Origin: Melampsora larici-populina 98AG31
Lineage: Eukaryota; Basidiomycota; Pucciniomycetes; Pucciniales; Melampsoraceae
DNA: 64,000 nucleotides
Assembly: GCF_000204055.1 (NCBI RefSeq)
Contig: NW_006768780.1
Span: 1,193,632-1,257,631 of the forward strand
Direction: 5' to 3'
Shown here: piece after piece, positions 24,651-33,998 of the stretch
How positions within the stretch are numbered: the first letter of the stretch is position 1
Layout: every line of letters begins with the position of its first letter
Translations under genes and position numbers: made by a program
Notes under the pieces: model-generated
What the model saw: the letters and a program-made list of their open reading frames with translations, nothing else
Databases searched by the model: none
Told to the model about the DNA's origin: nothing

Positions 24651-25691
24651 TTAAGAAAAAGAGACTCTCGAGCCAACGTGAGACGCGAGCCCAATTACGT
24701 GATTTTGATTCTCAGGTAATCGTAAGGCCACGTGTCCCCGGACATAGATCAGAAAGGCCTCAGAAGACCAGCGACCAGCGCTTTTGATGAAATCTAAATT
24801 GGCACCTGCCTGAGCCAACGCTGTCGCACCACCAGAACGCATGGAATGACCGGAAAAGGATTTGTCAAAGTGAATATGAAATTTTTTCAGGAACCAAGCA
24901 CAAGAAGGAGGAACACCTTCCGATGTAACAAATAGTTCAGTCGAGGTGATGAAAGCCTTGTCTCTGGCGCGGAGATAAGTTTTTAGAAGTTTGATAGGAC
25001 ATGCTGATGTGTCGGCGAATTGTTGAATGACAACCGGGGCGCCCAGGAAGTTACGATTGCCTTTAGAGTAAGGTAAATTAAATTGGACGAATTTCTTGCA
25101 GGATGAGAACTTGAGGGAAGAACGTAAGATAATTTTCCTTGGATCAAGGAATTTTTTCGAATCGGGAACAGTCAGTTCGCCTAAGCGGTGGAGACCTCTG
25201 AATCCAATACCTAACATAGCTAAAAATAGTTTGTTGTCAAAAGAAGAGGATGAATTGGAAATCACTAATTCTAAATGTTCAATTGTGAGATGATTCTTTC
25301 GCTTGACTGGTTTCGAAAAATTCGCCATACAAAACTTCATTGTGTCTTTAACCTCTTGATGCTTTGCTTCACAGATGATTAAAGGAAATTCGAGCCTGAA
25401 AATATGAGCAATGCCGATTAAATACGCTCTAACTGATCTTGGGGAAATGATACGACTCATAATAGAAACAAAATCACATAAGTTCTGTTTATTTGGGATG
25501 AAAGGTTGCTTAAAATGGATACAAAATTTTGAAAACGAGCGGAAACCGGACTTGTATTTTTCTAAAGAAATTGCTTGAATAGAAGAACGTTGATCCTTTT
25601 TTGAAATAGAACGGAGGTCTTCTAGACTAATCTTCCACAAAGGGTTGTTTGAATTTGAATTACAGGTCAATGACGATTTGGGTCTGACCAT
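24651..25691 (-). CDS. Tyrosine recombinase of the Ngaro-type element
   Basis: 346-residue recombinase that would integrate the circular DNA copy. Catalytic features: first Arg in GLHRLGEL (about residue 175), HSMRSGG with the conserved His and second Arg, the GRW motif and a C-terminal nucleophile Tyr in FLIYVRGH. The start overlaps the 3' end of the RT frame by 25 bases, suggesting translation by reinitiation or frameshift. The frame is intact and of usual length for YR retrotransposons. Confidence 0.9.
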   Translation of the reverse strand: MVRPKSSLTCNSNSNNPLWKISLEDLRSISKKDQRSSIQAISLEKYKSGFRSFSKFCIHFKQPFIPNKQNLCDFVSIMSRIISPRSVRAYLIGIAHIFRLEFPLIICEAKHQEVKDTMKFCMANFSKPVKRKNHLTIEHLELVISNSSSSFDNKLFLAMLGIGFRGLHRLGELTVPDSKKFLDPRKIILRSSLKFSSCKKFVQFNLPYSKGNRNFLGAPVVIQQFADTSACPIKLLKTYLRARDKAFITSTELFVTSEGVPPSCAWFLKKFHIHFDKSFSGHSMRSGGATALAQAGANLDFIKSAGRWSSEAFLIYVRGHVALRLPENQNHVIGLASHVGSRVSFS

Positions 25692-27586
25692 ATTCGCAAA
25701 GAAGAATCAAAGGTTTTTAGATTGGAATTGGTGCCCCCAGCAGAGAGAGAGGGATCTATTTTAAGATAGCACACTGAGTCAGCATCACACGCGAGACGTA
25801 GAATTTCCAAATTGTTGGGAGATAAAATAGATGTTTGACGAGACAAGATGTCGGTGGTTGCATTGACGACTCCTGAGACATGTTTGACCTTCACCTCGAC
25901 TTTTGATTCCACAATTTGTTTGACGCAATGACGGAACAGAGGCCTGACAATCTCGTTAGGCGCATGATTGCTAAATAAGTTCACTGAATTAAGATTGTCC
26001 GAGTGAACCAGAATCTTTTTTGCACCGTTCCTGATACCTATATTAACAGCTGAGATTATACCTAGTAACTCAGCCCAAAATATATTACGAGGGGGAGGAG
26101 GAAGAATGAAGTAATTGCCGAGTCTGGGACCTGGTTCCCAAATTCCTAAACCATGCATGCAAGCGTCGGTATAAAAGATTGCGTCCGCCTCGGCTTCACC
26201 CCAACGTAACGACCTCAACATCTGAACACCGGAACTCTGTTTGAAAAATCCAATTAACCAGCGAAGATCACTTTGATTTTCTTTGTTCAAGGGAATCTTC
26301 AGGTAACGGTGAGATTTATCACCCGTTTTCTCATACAAACTCTGCAGGGCAAAACGACCCCACGGCATCGAAGTACAAGCCCAGTTCGCGTGACCTAGAA
26401 GCTTCTGCCAATCATTCAAGGAATGACTAGGCTTTGAGACGAAATCTTGAAGCTTTTGAATTAAGATAACCTTTTTGTCGGGATGAAGATACATAATCAT
26501 TTTCTCTGTATCCACCACATGGCCGATAATTTCGAGAACAGAACCGTGGAGTTGCTTTTTCCACACCCAAGGAATGTTCAAGATATCAAATAAATTTAAA
26601 AGTTTAGCTTGATTTTTTGGGATGTGATGACCTTTGAAATTAACGAAATCCTTTGCTGGGCAAACCGCCCACACGTCATCCATCATGTTGTTCATAAACT
26701 TGATGTTGAAGATGAACTCGGCTATCCAAAGAACTAGAGAAAAGACGCCGCACCATTTGTATGGTGAAGCGGAGGAACCAAAGGTTAAGTTGTGGTCCAC
26801 CCTCTTCTTGTTACCTTTGATTTTTAAGATTTGACGGATTTGATACTGAGCATGAGAAGGGAGAGTTCTGAAAGCGTTTTCAATATCCGATTTGAATAAC
26901 ATCACATCTCCCTCTTCTTCTTTCATGTCAATTAAGTAAGGGATGAAAGTTTTTAGCGAATCGTAAGCGACGGGAATACAATCTTTGTCAATTAGGTCGT
27001 TGGGGGAAGGACGGGCGGCGCTCATATTCGAGCAAACGCGCATTTTGTCTGAATCTTTTTTAGAGACCATGAGCAAAGGGATGACTTTCATGCCTTCGAG
27101 TAAAGTGGTAAACTCTTGGGAGTATCGGCCTTTTGCAACTTCCTCTTGGCATTGGGCGTCCAGGATATCTTGATACTGAAGACACGAACTATGATTTGGA
27201 CCATCGATGATGTCTCCATTCGGAATAGAGGAACAAGGCCAAAACCCCAGTCTCAAACCTTTCAAAGCTGACTTAACAAACGGACGGTTTGGGTGATTGG
27301 TGAGAAGCGTTTCGAATTTGTCCACATTGAAAGGGGTGATGATTTTAAATAGGAAAGGAAATTGTTCCAGAGCGAAGGCGGCGTGGATGTCTTCGGACAA
27401 TGGAGGAGCGTCCGGAAAGGGATCAGCGAAAAAACTAGACTCTATGGCCGGGGACGATCCAGGAGGGTTCAGACCGTCCCAAACGTAACCGCGAAGGAAT
27501 CTTTGATTGGAGGCAACTTCTTGGTTAGGCTTGGCTTCCGACGATTCCCCAGGACTGAAAAGAACTCGACCGTCAGAATGAACCAA
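25667..27586 (-). CDS. Reverse transcriptase-RNase H of the Ngaro-type element
   Basis: 639 residues. The RT fingers/palm carry DIENAFRTL and the active-site motif MMDDVW in place of the usual YxDD; the neighbouring SSASPYKWCGVF is typical of DIRS-group RT. The RNase H domain follows (FYTDACMHGLGIW, FWAELLGI, LVHSDNLNS), ending with TDILSRQ. There is no protease or integrase domain, as expected for this group. A poly-A run and about 220 non-coding bases separate it from gag. Confidence 0.9.
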   Translation of the reverse strand: MVHSDGRVLFSPGESSEAKPNQEVASNQRFLRGYVWDGLNPPGSSPAIESSFFADPFPDAPPLSEDIHAAFALEQFPFLFKIITPFNVDKFETLLTNHPNRPFVKSALKGLRLGFWPCSSIPNGDIIDGPNHSSCLQYQDILDAQCQEEVAKGRYSQEFTTLLEGMKVIPLLMVSKKDSDKMRVCSNMSAARPSPNDLIDKDCIPVAYDSLKTFIPYLIDMKEEEGDVMLFKSDIENAFRTLPSHAQYQIRQILKIKGNKKRVDHNLTFGSSASPYKWCGVFSLVLWIAEFIFNIKFMNNMMDDVWAVCPAKDFVNFKGHHIPKNQAKLLNLFDILNIPWVWKKQLHGSVLEIIGHVVDTEKMIMYLHPDKKVILIQKLQDFVSKPSHSLNDWQKLLGHANWACTSMPWGRFALQSLYEKTGDKSHRYLKIPLNKENQSDLRWLIGFFKQSSGVQMLRSLRWGEAEADAIFYTDACMHGLGIWEPGPRLGNYFILPPPPRNIFWAELLGIISAVNIGIRNGAKKILVHSDNLNSVNLFSNHAPNEIVRPLFRHCVKQIVESKVEVKVKHVSGVVNATTDILSRQTSILSPNNLEILRLACDADSVCYLKIDPSLSAGGTNSNLKTFDSSLRIWSDPNRH

Positions 27587-27805
27587 CCAAGACTAGAGAA
27601 AAGGAAAGCGAGATGAAAGAATACCAACCCCACGATAGTATTGCTACCACATGGATCTTGTATATCCCCTAAATCAGACGTGATCACATCCTCTGTGATC
27701 TTTCCTGCAGCCTTTAACGTTCTGCGAATTAAAGCATGTCAGAACTCAAGAAGTGACAGACATAACGATATATAAAAATTAAAAAAAAAAAAAAAAAAAT
27801 GGAAA

Positions 27806-29245
27806 TCATATCAAACCAACACAACGGTGGATGCGAGGGCATTTCGGTTTCCCCAACAAGCATCCCCTACCGGGTAAGTTGTGCGCAAAGCAGAACTGCT
27901 CCGCAACATTCGTCGTATCGCCTGAATCTTCGACTTCAAAAATACCTTTGTGTTTGAAATTAGAATCATAGTAATTCGGAGAGTGATGGGTTCTTGAAGA
28001 ACTAGCTTGATATTGAGTATTTTGACGAGGGCGATTATGAGCCATTTGAGGACCTGGATGAGAACTCGAAGAAGCCACCAAAGGTTTTTCATCGAATGCC
28101 TTGGACATGTGGCGGGTTCTGATGGTACCCAAACTAGGGTGATTCCAGTCCGCAAAGGAAATGTCCCGTCTGATGGCGAATTGGCTACGAAGAGCGGCAT
28201 CGAAGTTGGCGACACACATCCAGTCAGCCCTGAACCCGTCCGACATAAATTCCTCCTTGATGAATTTGGCGTATTCGAGGAAATATTTGTGGCTGCTAGG
28301 GAAGGCTTCTTGGTAACCTTGTTGAAGAATGTCGAAGTAGAAAGACCATTCTTGCACGTCCATAAGATTAGCGGCGACTTTCTTGTTTTGAAGTTCCAAG
28401 TCCTTGTCTTTACCGGTAACCATGAGATTCGACGCGATGCCTTTCTTTTCCGCGAGAAATTCGCCTTTGATCCTACGTAGATCAATGTACTTCCCTTGCA
28501 GAAGTTCTTTGCATAAGTTAGACGGGAAGTTAGGAGGTTTGACACGGTTGGTAAAACCTTCAACTGCTTTTGCCAGATGAGGGGCGTAACCTCTGACGGC
28601 TTTTGAAAAAGGGATGGCGCTTTCAGAGTAGTTTTCTGAAGCTGCGGGACCTGTGTCAACTCTCTCGATCCATTCCCAGGATTTTTGCCATTTCTTGGTT
28701 TTTGAATCAGTCTCATCATCGGAGTCGGAAGAATCCTCGACATGCTTCTCCTTTCCTCTATGTTTAGAAACGAAAGGAGAAGGGGATTTTGATAAGCGTT
28801 GTCTTTCCAGAAGATCCAGGGCTTTCTGAGCGTTATTGATTTGTTCCTGAGTAAGAAGCTGAATATCGTTGTTATGATTGCTCTTGGCAGGAGAGGGCTG
28901 GCGACTTGGAATGCTATCCGGAGGAAAGGCTGGATTGTCATTAAGGTCAAAGACATACACCGGGTCTTCGATAGATGAGATAGGAACAGTGGGGGCAGGA
29001 ACGTCGTTTTTGAAAATAGGACGGTTTGCAGCCCTATCTTTTTCAATAAGGGCCGAAGCAAACTTTGACCACTGCTTATACCAGTTCTTTGATGTAAATG
29101 GAACGATCTCTGAATATAATGATTGGACTTGAGACATTGGTTTGCTCGAGGAACCACCTGCCGCATCATATTCGGAGGCAAGGGCTGACAGCTTCTCGGT
29201 AACCAAAGCAGCAGCTTCGAAATCAAAATCATCCGCGTCGCTCAT
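27806..29245 (-). CDS. Gag-like protein of the Ngaro-type element
   Basis: 479 residues, first long frame of the element. It has an acidic/Ser-rich segment (EDSSDSDDETDSK) near residue 175, a helical central part and a Cys/His-rich C-terminus (FCFAHNLPGRGCLLGKPKC) that may bind nucleic acid. Assignment as gag rests on position and this motif, not on strong family similarity. A second frame over the same bases (27811-29232) is a shadow. Confidence 0.75.
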   Translation of the reverse strand: MSDADDFDFEAAALVTEKLSALASEYDAAGGSSSKPMSQVQSLYSEIVPFTSKNWYKQWSKFASALIEKDRAANRPIFKNDVPAPTVPISSIEDPVYVFDLNDNPAFPPDSIPSRQPSPAKSNHNNDIQLLTQEQINNAQKALDLLERQRLSKSPSPFVSKHRGKEKHVEDSSDSDDETDSKTKKWQKSWEWIERVDTGPAASENYSESAIPFSKAVRGYAPHLAKAVEGFTNRVKPPNFPSNLCKELLQGKYIDLRRIKGEFLAEKKGIASNLMVTGKDKDLELQNKKVAANLMDVQEWSFYFDILQQGYQEAFPSSHKYFLEYAKFIKEEFMSDGFRADWMCVANFDAALRSQFAIRRDISFADWNHPSLGTIRTRHMSKAFDEKPLVASSSSHPGPQMAHNRPRQNTQYQASSSRTHHSPNYYDSNFKHKGIFEVEDSGDTTNVAEQFCFAHNLPGRGCLLGKPKCPRIHRCVGLI

Positions 29246-29366
29246 AGAGATCTTTAAGGAACTGGATGGAAGAAACGGTTTTTAAGATATGAAACGGTTT
29301 TTAAGTGAGATGATCGAGACTTATTTATAAAGGTGAGCTTTGTTAAACTCCTCCTCCTCAGAACGA

Positions 29367-29602
29367 AAAACTTAAAGCAACAGAACAGATATCTAAGAAT
29401 ATCTAAGAGGAAACAGGAGACTGAGAGAACGATGGGAAGGAATCGAATAAGTTGGAACACGGTGGTAAACAGGAAATGACATCATGTCTGAAAATCACAC
29501 TAAAGAGGGAAGAATCCGACCCGTCAGTACTCAAACGTGTAATGTTACAGTCCCAACTTCTTCCCATTCCCATCTGTTAATAAGCAAGTTACCAACTACT
29601 AG
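29367..29602 (-). repeat. Split direct repeat A1
   Basis: 236-bp 5' terminal repeat, the same as A2. It probably carries the element promoter, since gag starts 121 bases downstream at 29245. Confidence 0.9.
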
Positions 29603-30039
29603 TCATGCTCGTACAGCCGTTATAGGATTGCGTGGCAGAAATCAACAATTTGTACCACCGAAGGATATGTTTTTAAAGGGGTTAAAACCTGGACAAAACA
29701 ATTTTTTCTAAATTTGCTTCCGCTCTGGTCGTGAGTAAACTGTCAACTCACCCTCTCCACTCATTTTGACAAGCACTGACGTGCGATTCGAAGGAAGCAC
29801 CGAAAGAAGATGTACAGTGTATGTATGTATCTTTTCTTTCACCTTTTTGTACCCCAGGTCTCCTTCCCCATCGTTATCCCTATCTCAACTGATTGTTTTC
29901 AGATCTTGGGGCTCAGTTCCATTGCTTTTGTCGCCCTGTTCTTCTTTCATCAATCCTCCAGGTGAGGTTTATAAAATCCCTTTCCTCTCTTTCCACATCT
30001 TCACGCTGATTTTTTCAATTCGTTTTCAAATCCAACCAG
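29603..30039. other. Spacer between retrotransposon and transposase
   Basis: T/C-rich plus-strand sequence leading into the Tc1/mariner transposase start. It may hold the 5' end of that element, but no certain terminal inverted repeat was found. Confidence 0.4.
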
Positions 30040-31157
30040 ATGCCTGTCCATAGCGCCGATGTCAAGCTTGTGGTGGTCCGGATGGTCCTGCGAGGCATGA
30101 ACTTTCGCGATATCGTGACTTCCCTTGGGATGGAACTTTCCCTTACCTCTGTTCGGCGCTGGTACAATCTTTACCGTACCACTCGAGTGGTGGTCACAAA
30201 TCCTGTCGATCACATGGCTCAAGGTCCTGCAACGACTTTAGGACCAGCAGAACGCCAGTTTCTCATTGAGTCACTGGAAGCCGACCCAACCCTCTACTTG
30301 GACGAGCTTCAATCAAAGATCTTCAACACTTTTGGTATCCGCTTGTCCACTATGACTCTCTCAAATGAGCTACGTCACCGATTGGCCTGGACTAGGAAGA
30401 AGGGCCGCACGGTGCATCCGAATCAATCCCTAGCCGCACGGGGAGCTTACATACAGACAGTTCAAGACATCGACCCTAGATGTCTGGTCTTCACAGGTAC
30501 ATTGACTTTACCTTTAACAACCATATTTTATTTTTCTGATGATGGCGCTATCATCCCTTCATTCTTCCAGATGAAAGTGTGATCACAAAGCGCCGGTTGT
30601 ATTGGGAATATGCACGAGCTCCTGTTGGACAAAGAACTACACGCCTTGAGAGGCCAACCACAGCAGTTCGTTGGTCAGTTTTACCTGCAATCTTGTTGGA
30701 TGGTGTAATCGCACTCAAGATCCAATCAGGTGGCTACTCAAGGCTCAATTTTGAGGACTATTTAGAACATGATCTTGTAAGTTAATGTTTCGTTTATATC
30801 ATTTTATCCATGATACTCATCATGACCTGAATGTCCAACTAGTTACCAGCAATGAATGCCTGGCCAGCTCGCAACTCTGTGTTGGTGTTGGATAATGCAC
30901 CAATCCATCACAACGGCCGCGTCGCCGAGCTCTGCGAGGCCCGAGGAGTGTGGCTTTTATATCTTCCGGCTTACAGCCCGGACTTAAATCCAATTGAGAA
31001 AGCTTTCTCAATTTTGAAGGCCAGGTTGAGGAGATCTCAAGTCCTCCAAAATGCTTTGAATGACCGAGAGGAGATTGCTGGACTCTTTCAAAGTTGTATG
31101 AATTTGCTAACCGACTCACTTTCGGAGTCTCTCTTCCGAGCTTGCGGGTATTTGTAA
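30040..31157 (+). CDS. Tc1/mariner-like DD34E transposase with two introns
   Basis: Three exons (30040-30496, 30571-30776, 30843-31157) join in phase to 325 residues. The N-terminus is a helix-turn-helix of the IS630/Tc1 type (RMVLRGMNFRDIVTSLGM), followed by a second DNA-binding helix set and the TRKKGRTVHPNQ linker. Catalytic residues: Asp153 (FTDES, split by intron 1), Asp238 (LVLDNAPIHH) and Glu273 (NPIEKAF), i.e. 34 residues between the second D and E. The C-terminus ends FRACGYL. The frame is undamaged. Terminal inverted repeats could not be placed with confidence. Confidence 0.9.
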
Positions 31158-31669
31158 TGTGTACCTTTGGTCTTTTGTTTTTCTTTGTCTCTCTAATCTA
31201 ACCTATCAAACTTCTTCAAGAAATGCAATTTTCTTTTTCTTTGTCTCTCTAATCTAACCTATCAAATTGTTTCTTCTTTAAGAAATGTGAGTTTATTTTT
31301 CTTTGGCTTTCTAATCTATGCCATCTTTGCTTATCTTCTTTAAGAAATGCAAAAAAACAGTGCTTTTTGACCGTCAACATTTATTATTTTGGTAGGCATA
31401 TCTTAGATCGAATATACAGATGATAAATAATCATCATCATGATTATCTATCATTGTCTTGAGAATTTCTCGAGTCAAAACAACACATAAAGACTCTGCTC
31501 CGATTATTAAATGTGATATGATGAGGAAGATGATTGATCTTTCGCATCATATCACATTTAATCATCTGAGAAGATTATCGGACAGTTTGATCTTGATCAA
31601 GCGACTGCTTGAGTAGCTATTGCATAGTGCAATAGTGATCGAATGATGTGAAGCCCCCCTGCCTACAAG
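31158..31669. other. Spacer with 17-bp perfect palindromic arms
   Basis: Direct repeats of TTTCTTTGTCTCTCTAATCTAACCT lie at about 31180-31260. A hairpin (TTAAATGTGATATGATG and its complement, 31507-31523 and 31545-31561, 21-base loop) follows. No coding frame. Confidence 0.6.
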
Positions 31670-31935
31670 TCCATTGAAATCCATTCACTTTTTGTTAGGT
31701 TTATTAGGATTTTCTTTTCCCTCTTATTTCACTTCGTAAGAGTTATTCACTTTTTATTAATTTGTTGTCTTATTTAATTTCTAATTTAATCTAATCTCTA
31801 CTACACAAACAAGTCCACAAGGTCATTAGACTATATGCTCTGTAACCTGAATCATACATAGGTCAAACAAGTCACAGGGCGTGTGTGGGGGGGGGCCGGT
31901 AGGCCTCGGGTCGCCTGACCGTGTAGGCTCTCTGC
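31670..31935. repeat. 266-bp direct repeat, copy 1
   Basis: Matches 32216-32481 over its full length, with divergence sharp on both sides. It probably corresponds to the B2 terminal repeat of the retroelement. Confidence 0.9.
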
Positions 31936-32034
31936 GTGGTAGCGTGTCGGGGCGGGTGGGAGGTAAAAGAAAAATTTTTCTAAACAAAAAGAGGGAAAGC
32001 GTTCTGTTTACCTCGTAGGTATGCTCTGGGAGGG

Positions 32035-32209
32035 GGATGATGACGAGATGGAAAATTCCTGACTTCGAGGGAGGATTTCAAATCATCCTCCCTCGAAGTC
32101 GTGGGAGAAAGTTTGGGCCCGGTACCGACTTGTACCGGGCTGTCTATCTCGTCGTTCATCCTAGATTTCCATGGAACTATACAGGTGCCGTTGTTCCTTT
32201 GGGCACCTG
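32035..32209. other. Hairpin cluster inside the repeat-flanked segment
   Basis: Stem P1 pairs GACGAGAT (32042-32049) with ATCTCGTC (32146-32153) and extends outward through GGATGA/TCATCC. Inside it lie two perfect hairpins: GACTTCGAGGGAGGAT with its complement (32061-32100, 8-base loop) and GCCCGGTAC/GTACCGGGC (32117-32140). A fourth (CAGGTGCC/GGCACCTG, 32182-32209) follows. Together they predict a three-way junction plus one hairpin. Confidence 0.7.
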
Positions 32210-32215
32210 TAGCAT

Positions 32216-32481
32216 TCCATTGAAATCCATTCACTTTTTGTTAGGTTTATTAGGATTTTCTTTTCCCTCTTATTTCACTTCGTAAGAGTTATTCACTTTT
32301 TATTAATTTGTTGTCTTATTTAATTTCTAATTTAATCTAATCTCTACTACACAAACAAGTCCACAAGGTCATTAGACTATATGCTCTGTAACCTGAATCA
32401 TACATAGGTCAAACAAGTCACAGGGCGTGTGTGGGGGGGGGCCGGTAGGCCTCGGGTCGCCTGACCGTGTAGGCTCTCTGC
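32216..32481. repeat. 266-bp direct repeat, copy 2
   Basis: Internal copy, probably B1, lying directly downstream (minus strand) of the recombinase frame. It contains a G-tract (GGGGGGGGG) and GC-rich 3' part unlike the AT-rich surroundings. Confidence 0.9.
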
Positions 32482-32747
32482 TACCAGTTCTCGGGACTCA
32501 ACGTCCGGAGCCTGCAGAGAGCCTGCTCGGGGAGTTCTGAGATTTTGTTCCTCGCGGGATAGTTCTCTATTCAATCGGACAATCTCACTGCCTTAATGGT
32601 TTTCGATCTCTCATGTCTCACAAATTCTCAACGTACAATTCTCGCAAGTTATATATTTCTACACGTAAGTTCGACTATTTATATTTCCACATATACTTTC
32701 ATCTTTTTCTCTATACTTCAAGTAGTCGTTCCGCGATAGAGGATACG

Positions 32748-33991
32748 CTACTTGGCCTTCTCTTCCTCTTTATCCGTTTTCATCAAATTCCAAATATACT
32801 CCGCATCTCTGATATCTTCATCGTTATATTTCCTTAGATAAACTTCGTAAGCTTTCGATTCCCATCTTCCGTATTTTATCACATCGTCTAATGGCTGACG
32901 ATCGTTCCACTTGAATGTTGCACCCCCTACTCTGAAAGAATGTCCGGATAATTGGTGATTATCATCATATTTTGCCCAAACCTTCTTATAAATAGCCATC
33001 GCGGAAGACTTCGAAAGAGTAATCAACTTCTTATTCTCGTAATACGAAAACAGTGGTAAGTGGATCGAAGGCAGTGTTGATTCTCGTATCGTTCTATTTA
33101 GGGCTGCGTAAGGACATAGAAGTGACGGGATACGGTCTAAGTGTAGCCATTGCACTTCCCCAGGTTTCGCGGTTTTCGTATTGTATAGAGCTACCTTCAA
33201 GTAAGTTTGATTGTGTGAGATGATGTCTTTGAATGAAATTAGTCTCTTATTTTTATTGTCCGATACTAATTCACCCAATCTCGCCATTCCCCAGAATGCT
33301 ATTAGGGCAACTGTCAGAGCTATCCGTTCTTTTTGGTTTCCTTTCGATATTTCTTTAGCCAATTCTGCCAGGTGCCTCAGCTGAACCGGGTTCTTTTTCT
33401 TTGGTACATTCTTCATCTCTGCGTCGGCTATACTTGATGCCTTTAGTAATAACTTAATTGTTTTATCATTTTTGGTCGGGTAGGGTAGGTCATGGAACAA
33501 GTGCCATGATCTAATACCTGTTATGTACTTTGTAAGCGTTTTTGCTGTAATCTTATGCTCTTCATTAAGTATCTTTACGACTTCTTCGTCTTCTAAATTC
33601 ACCTTACTTTGACGTCCCGCCCATAGAATAAATTCCCAAAGTGTCTTCTGATTTAAAGGTAGTAATTCGTTACGTGGCATGTTGTTAGATTCGGCAAATC
33701 GTTCCAACTTCGCCATCGCCGTACTATAATTCTCTAATGTTGCTTGAGTCCAACTTCCACTTAACAATCTAATCTTAATTTTATTGCTCCTCCAGTCAAA
33801 TGATCTTTAACACCAATTCGATAGGACCGATTAACGTGGGTAGGACCGAATAGACATAAGACAAGTGAAGCGTAACGGGAGATGGAAACAGAATCTGATG
33901 TCAGTGTTATTCTTTTCTGTTGTTCTTTACTTTCAACTGACCCGTTCACATCTTTCAAGAAGTACTTTATTTTGTTCTCGTTTAGGATCAT
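32748..33991 (-). CDS. Tyrosine recombinase of the second retroelement
   Basis: The recombinase frame (32748-33767, about 339 residues, no ATG at its upstream edge) carries AFWGMARLGELV (first Arg), the box GHSFRVGGATF with His and second Arg, YGRWESKAY and a C-terminal Tyr (VYLRKY). A short upstream frame with an ATG (33761-33991, 76 codons) ends within a few bases of it, in another phase, at an A-rich GCAATAAAATTAAG stretch. A frameshift, intron or mutation would be needed to join the two. The ATG of the short frame lies 8 bases after the RT stop, suggesting reinitiation. Confidence 0.75.
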
Positions 33992-33998
33992 TGTTGTT

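Larger units (their letters stand above)
23661..29602 (-). mobile_element. Complete Ngaro/DIRS-type tyrosine-recombinase retrotransposon
   Basis: Read on the minus strand the order is A1 (29367-29602), gag, RT-RNase H, tyrosine recombinase, B1 (24292-24416), A2 (24056-24291), a 270-bp unique segment, B2 (23661-23785). Both A copies (236 bp) and both B copies (125 bp) look identical. Split direct repeats A1-ORFs-B1-A2-B2 and a tyrosine recombinase instead of a DDE integrase define the Ngaro/PAT group. All three long frames are open. No methyltransferase or hydrolase frame is seen. Such elements integrate without target duplication, and none is visible. Repeat identity and intact frames suggest a young, possibly active copy. 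Confidence 0.93.

Noticed and set aside
27811..29232. 473-codon frame parallel to gag
   Set aside because: Same strand, different phase, Leu/Ser/Pro-rich shadow. The gag phase has the Cys/His end and acidic segment.
32035..32161. Hammerhead-type ribozyme in the structured segment
   Set aside because: A three-way junction is predicted, but neither strand has the CUGANGA and GAAA core in the right places.
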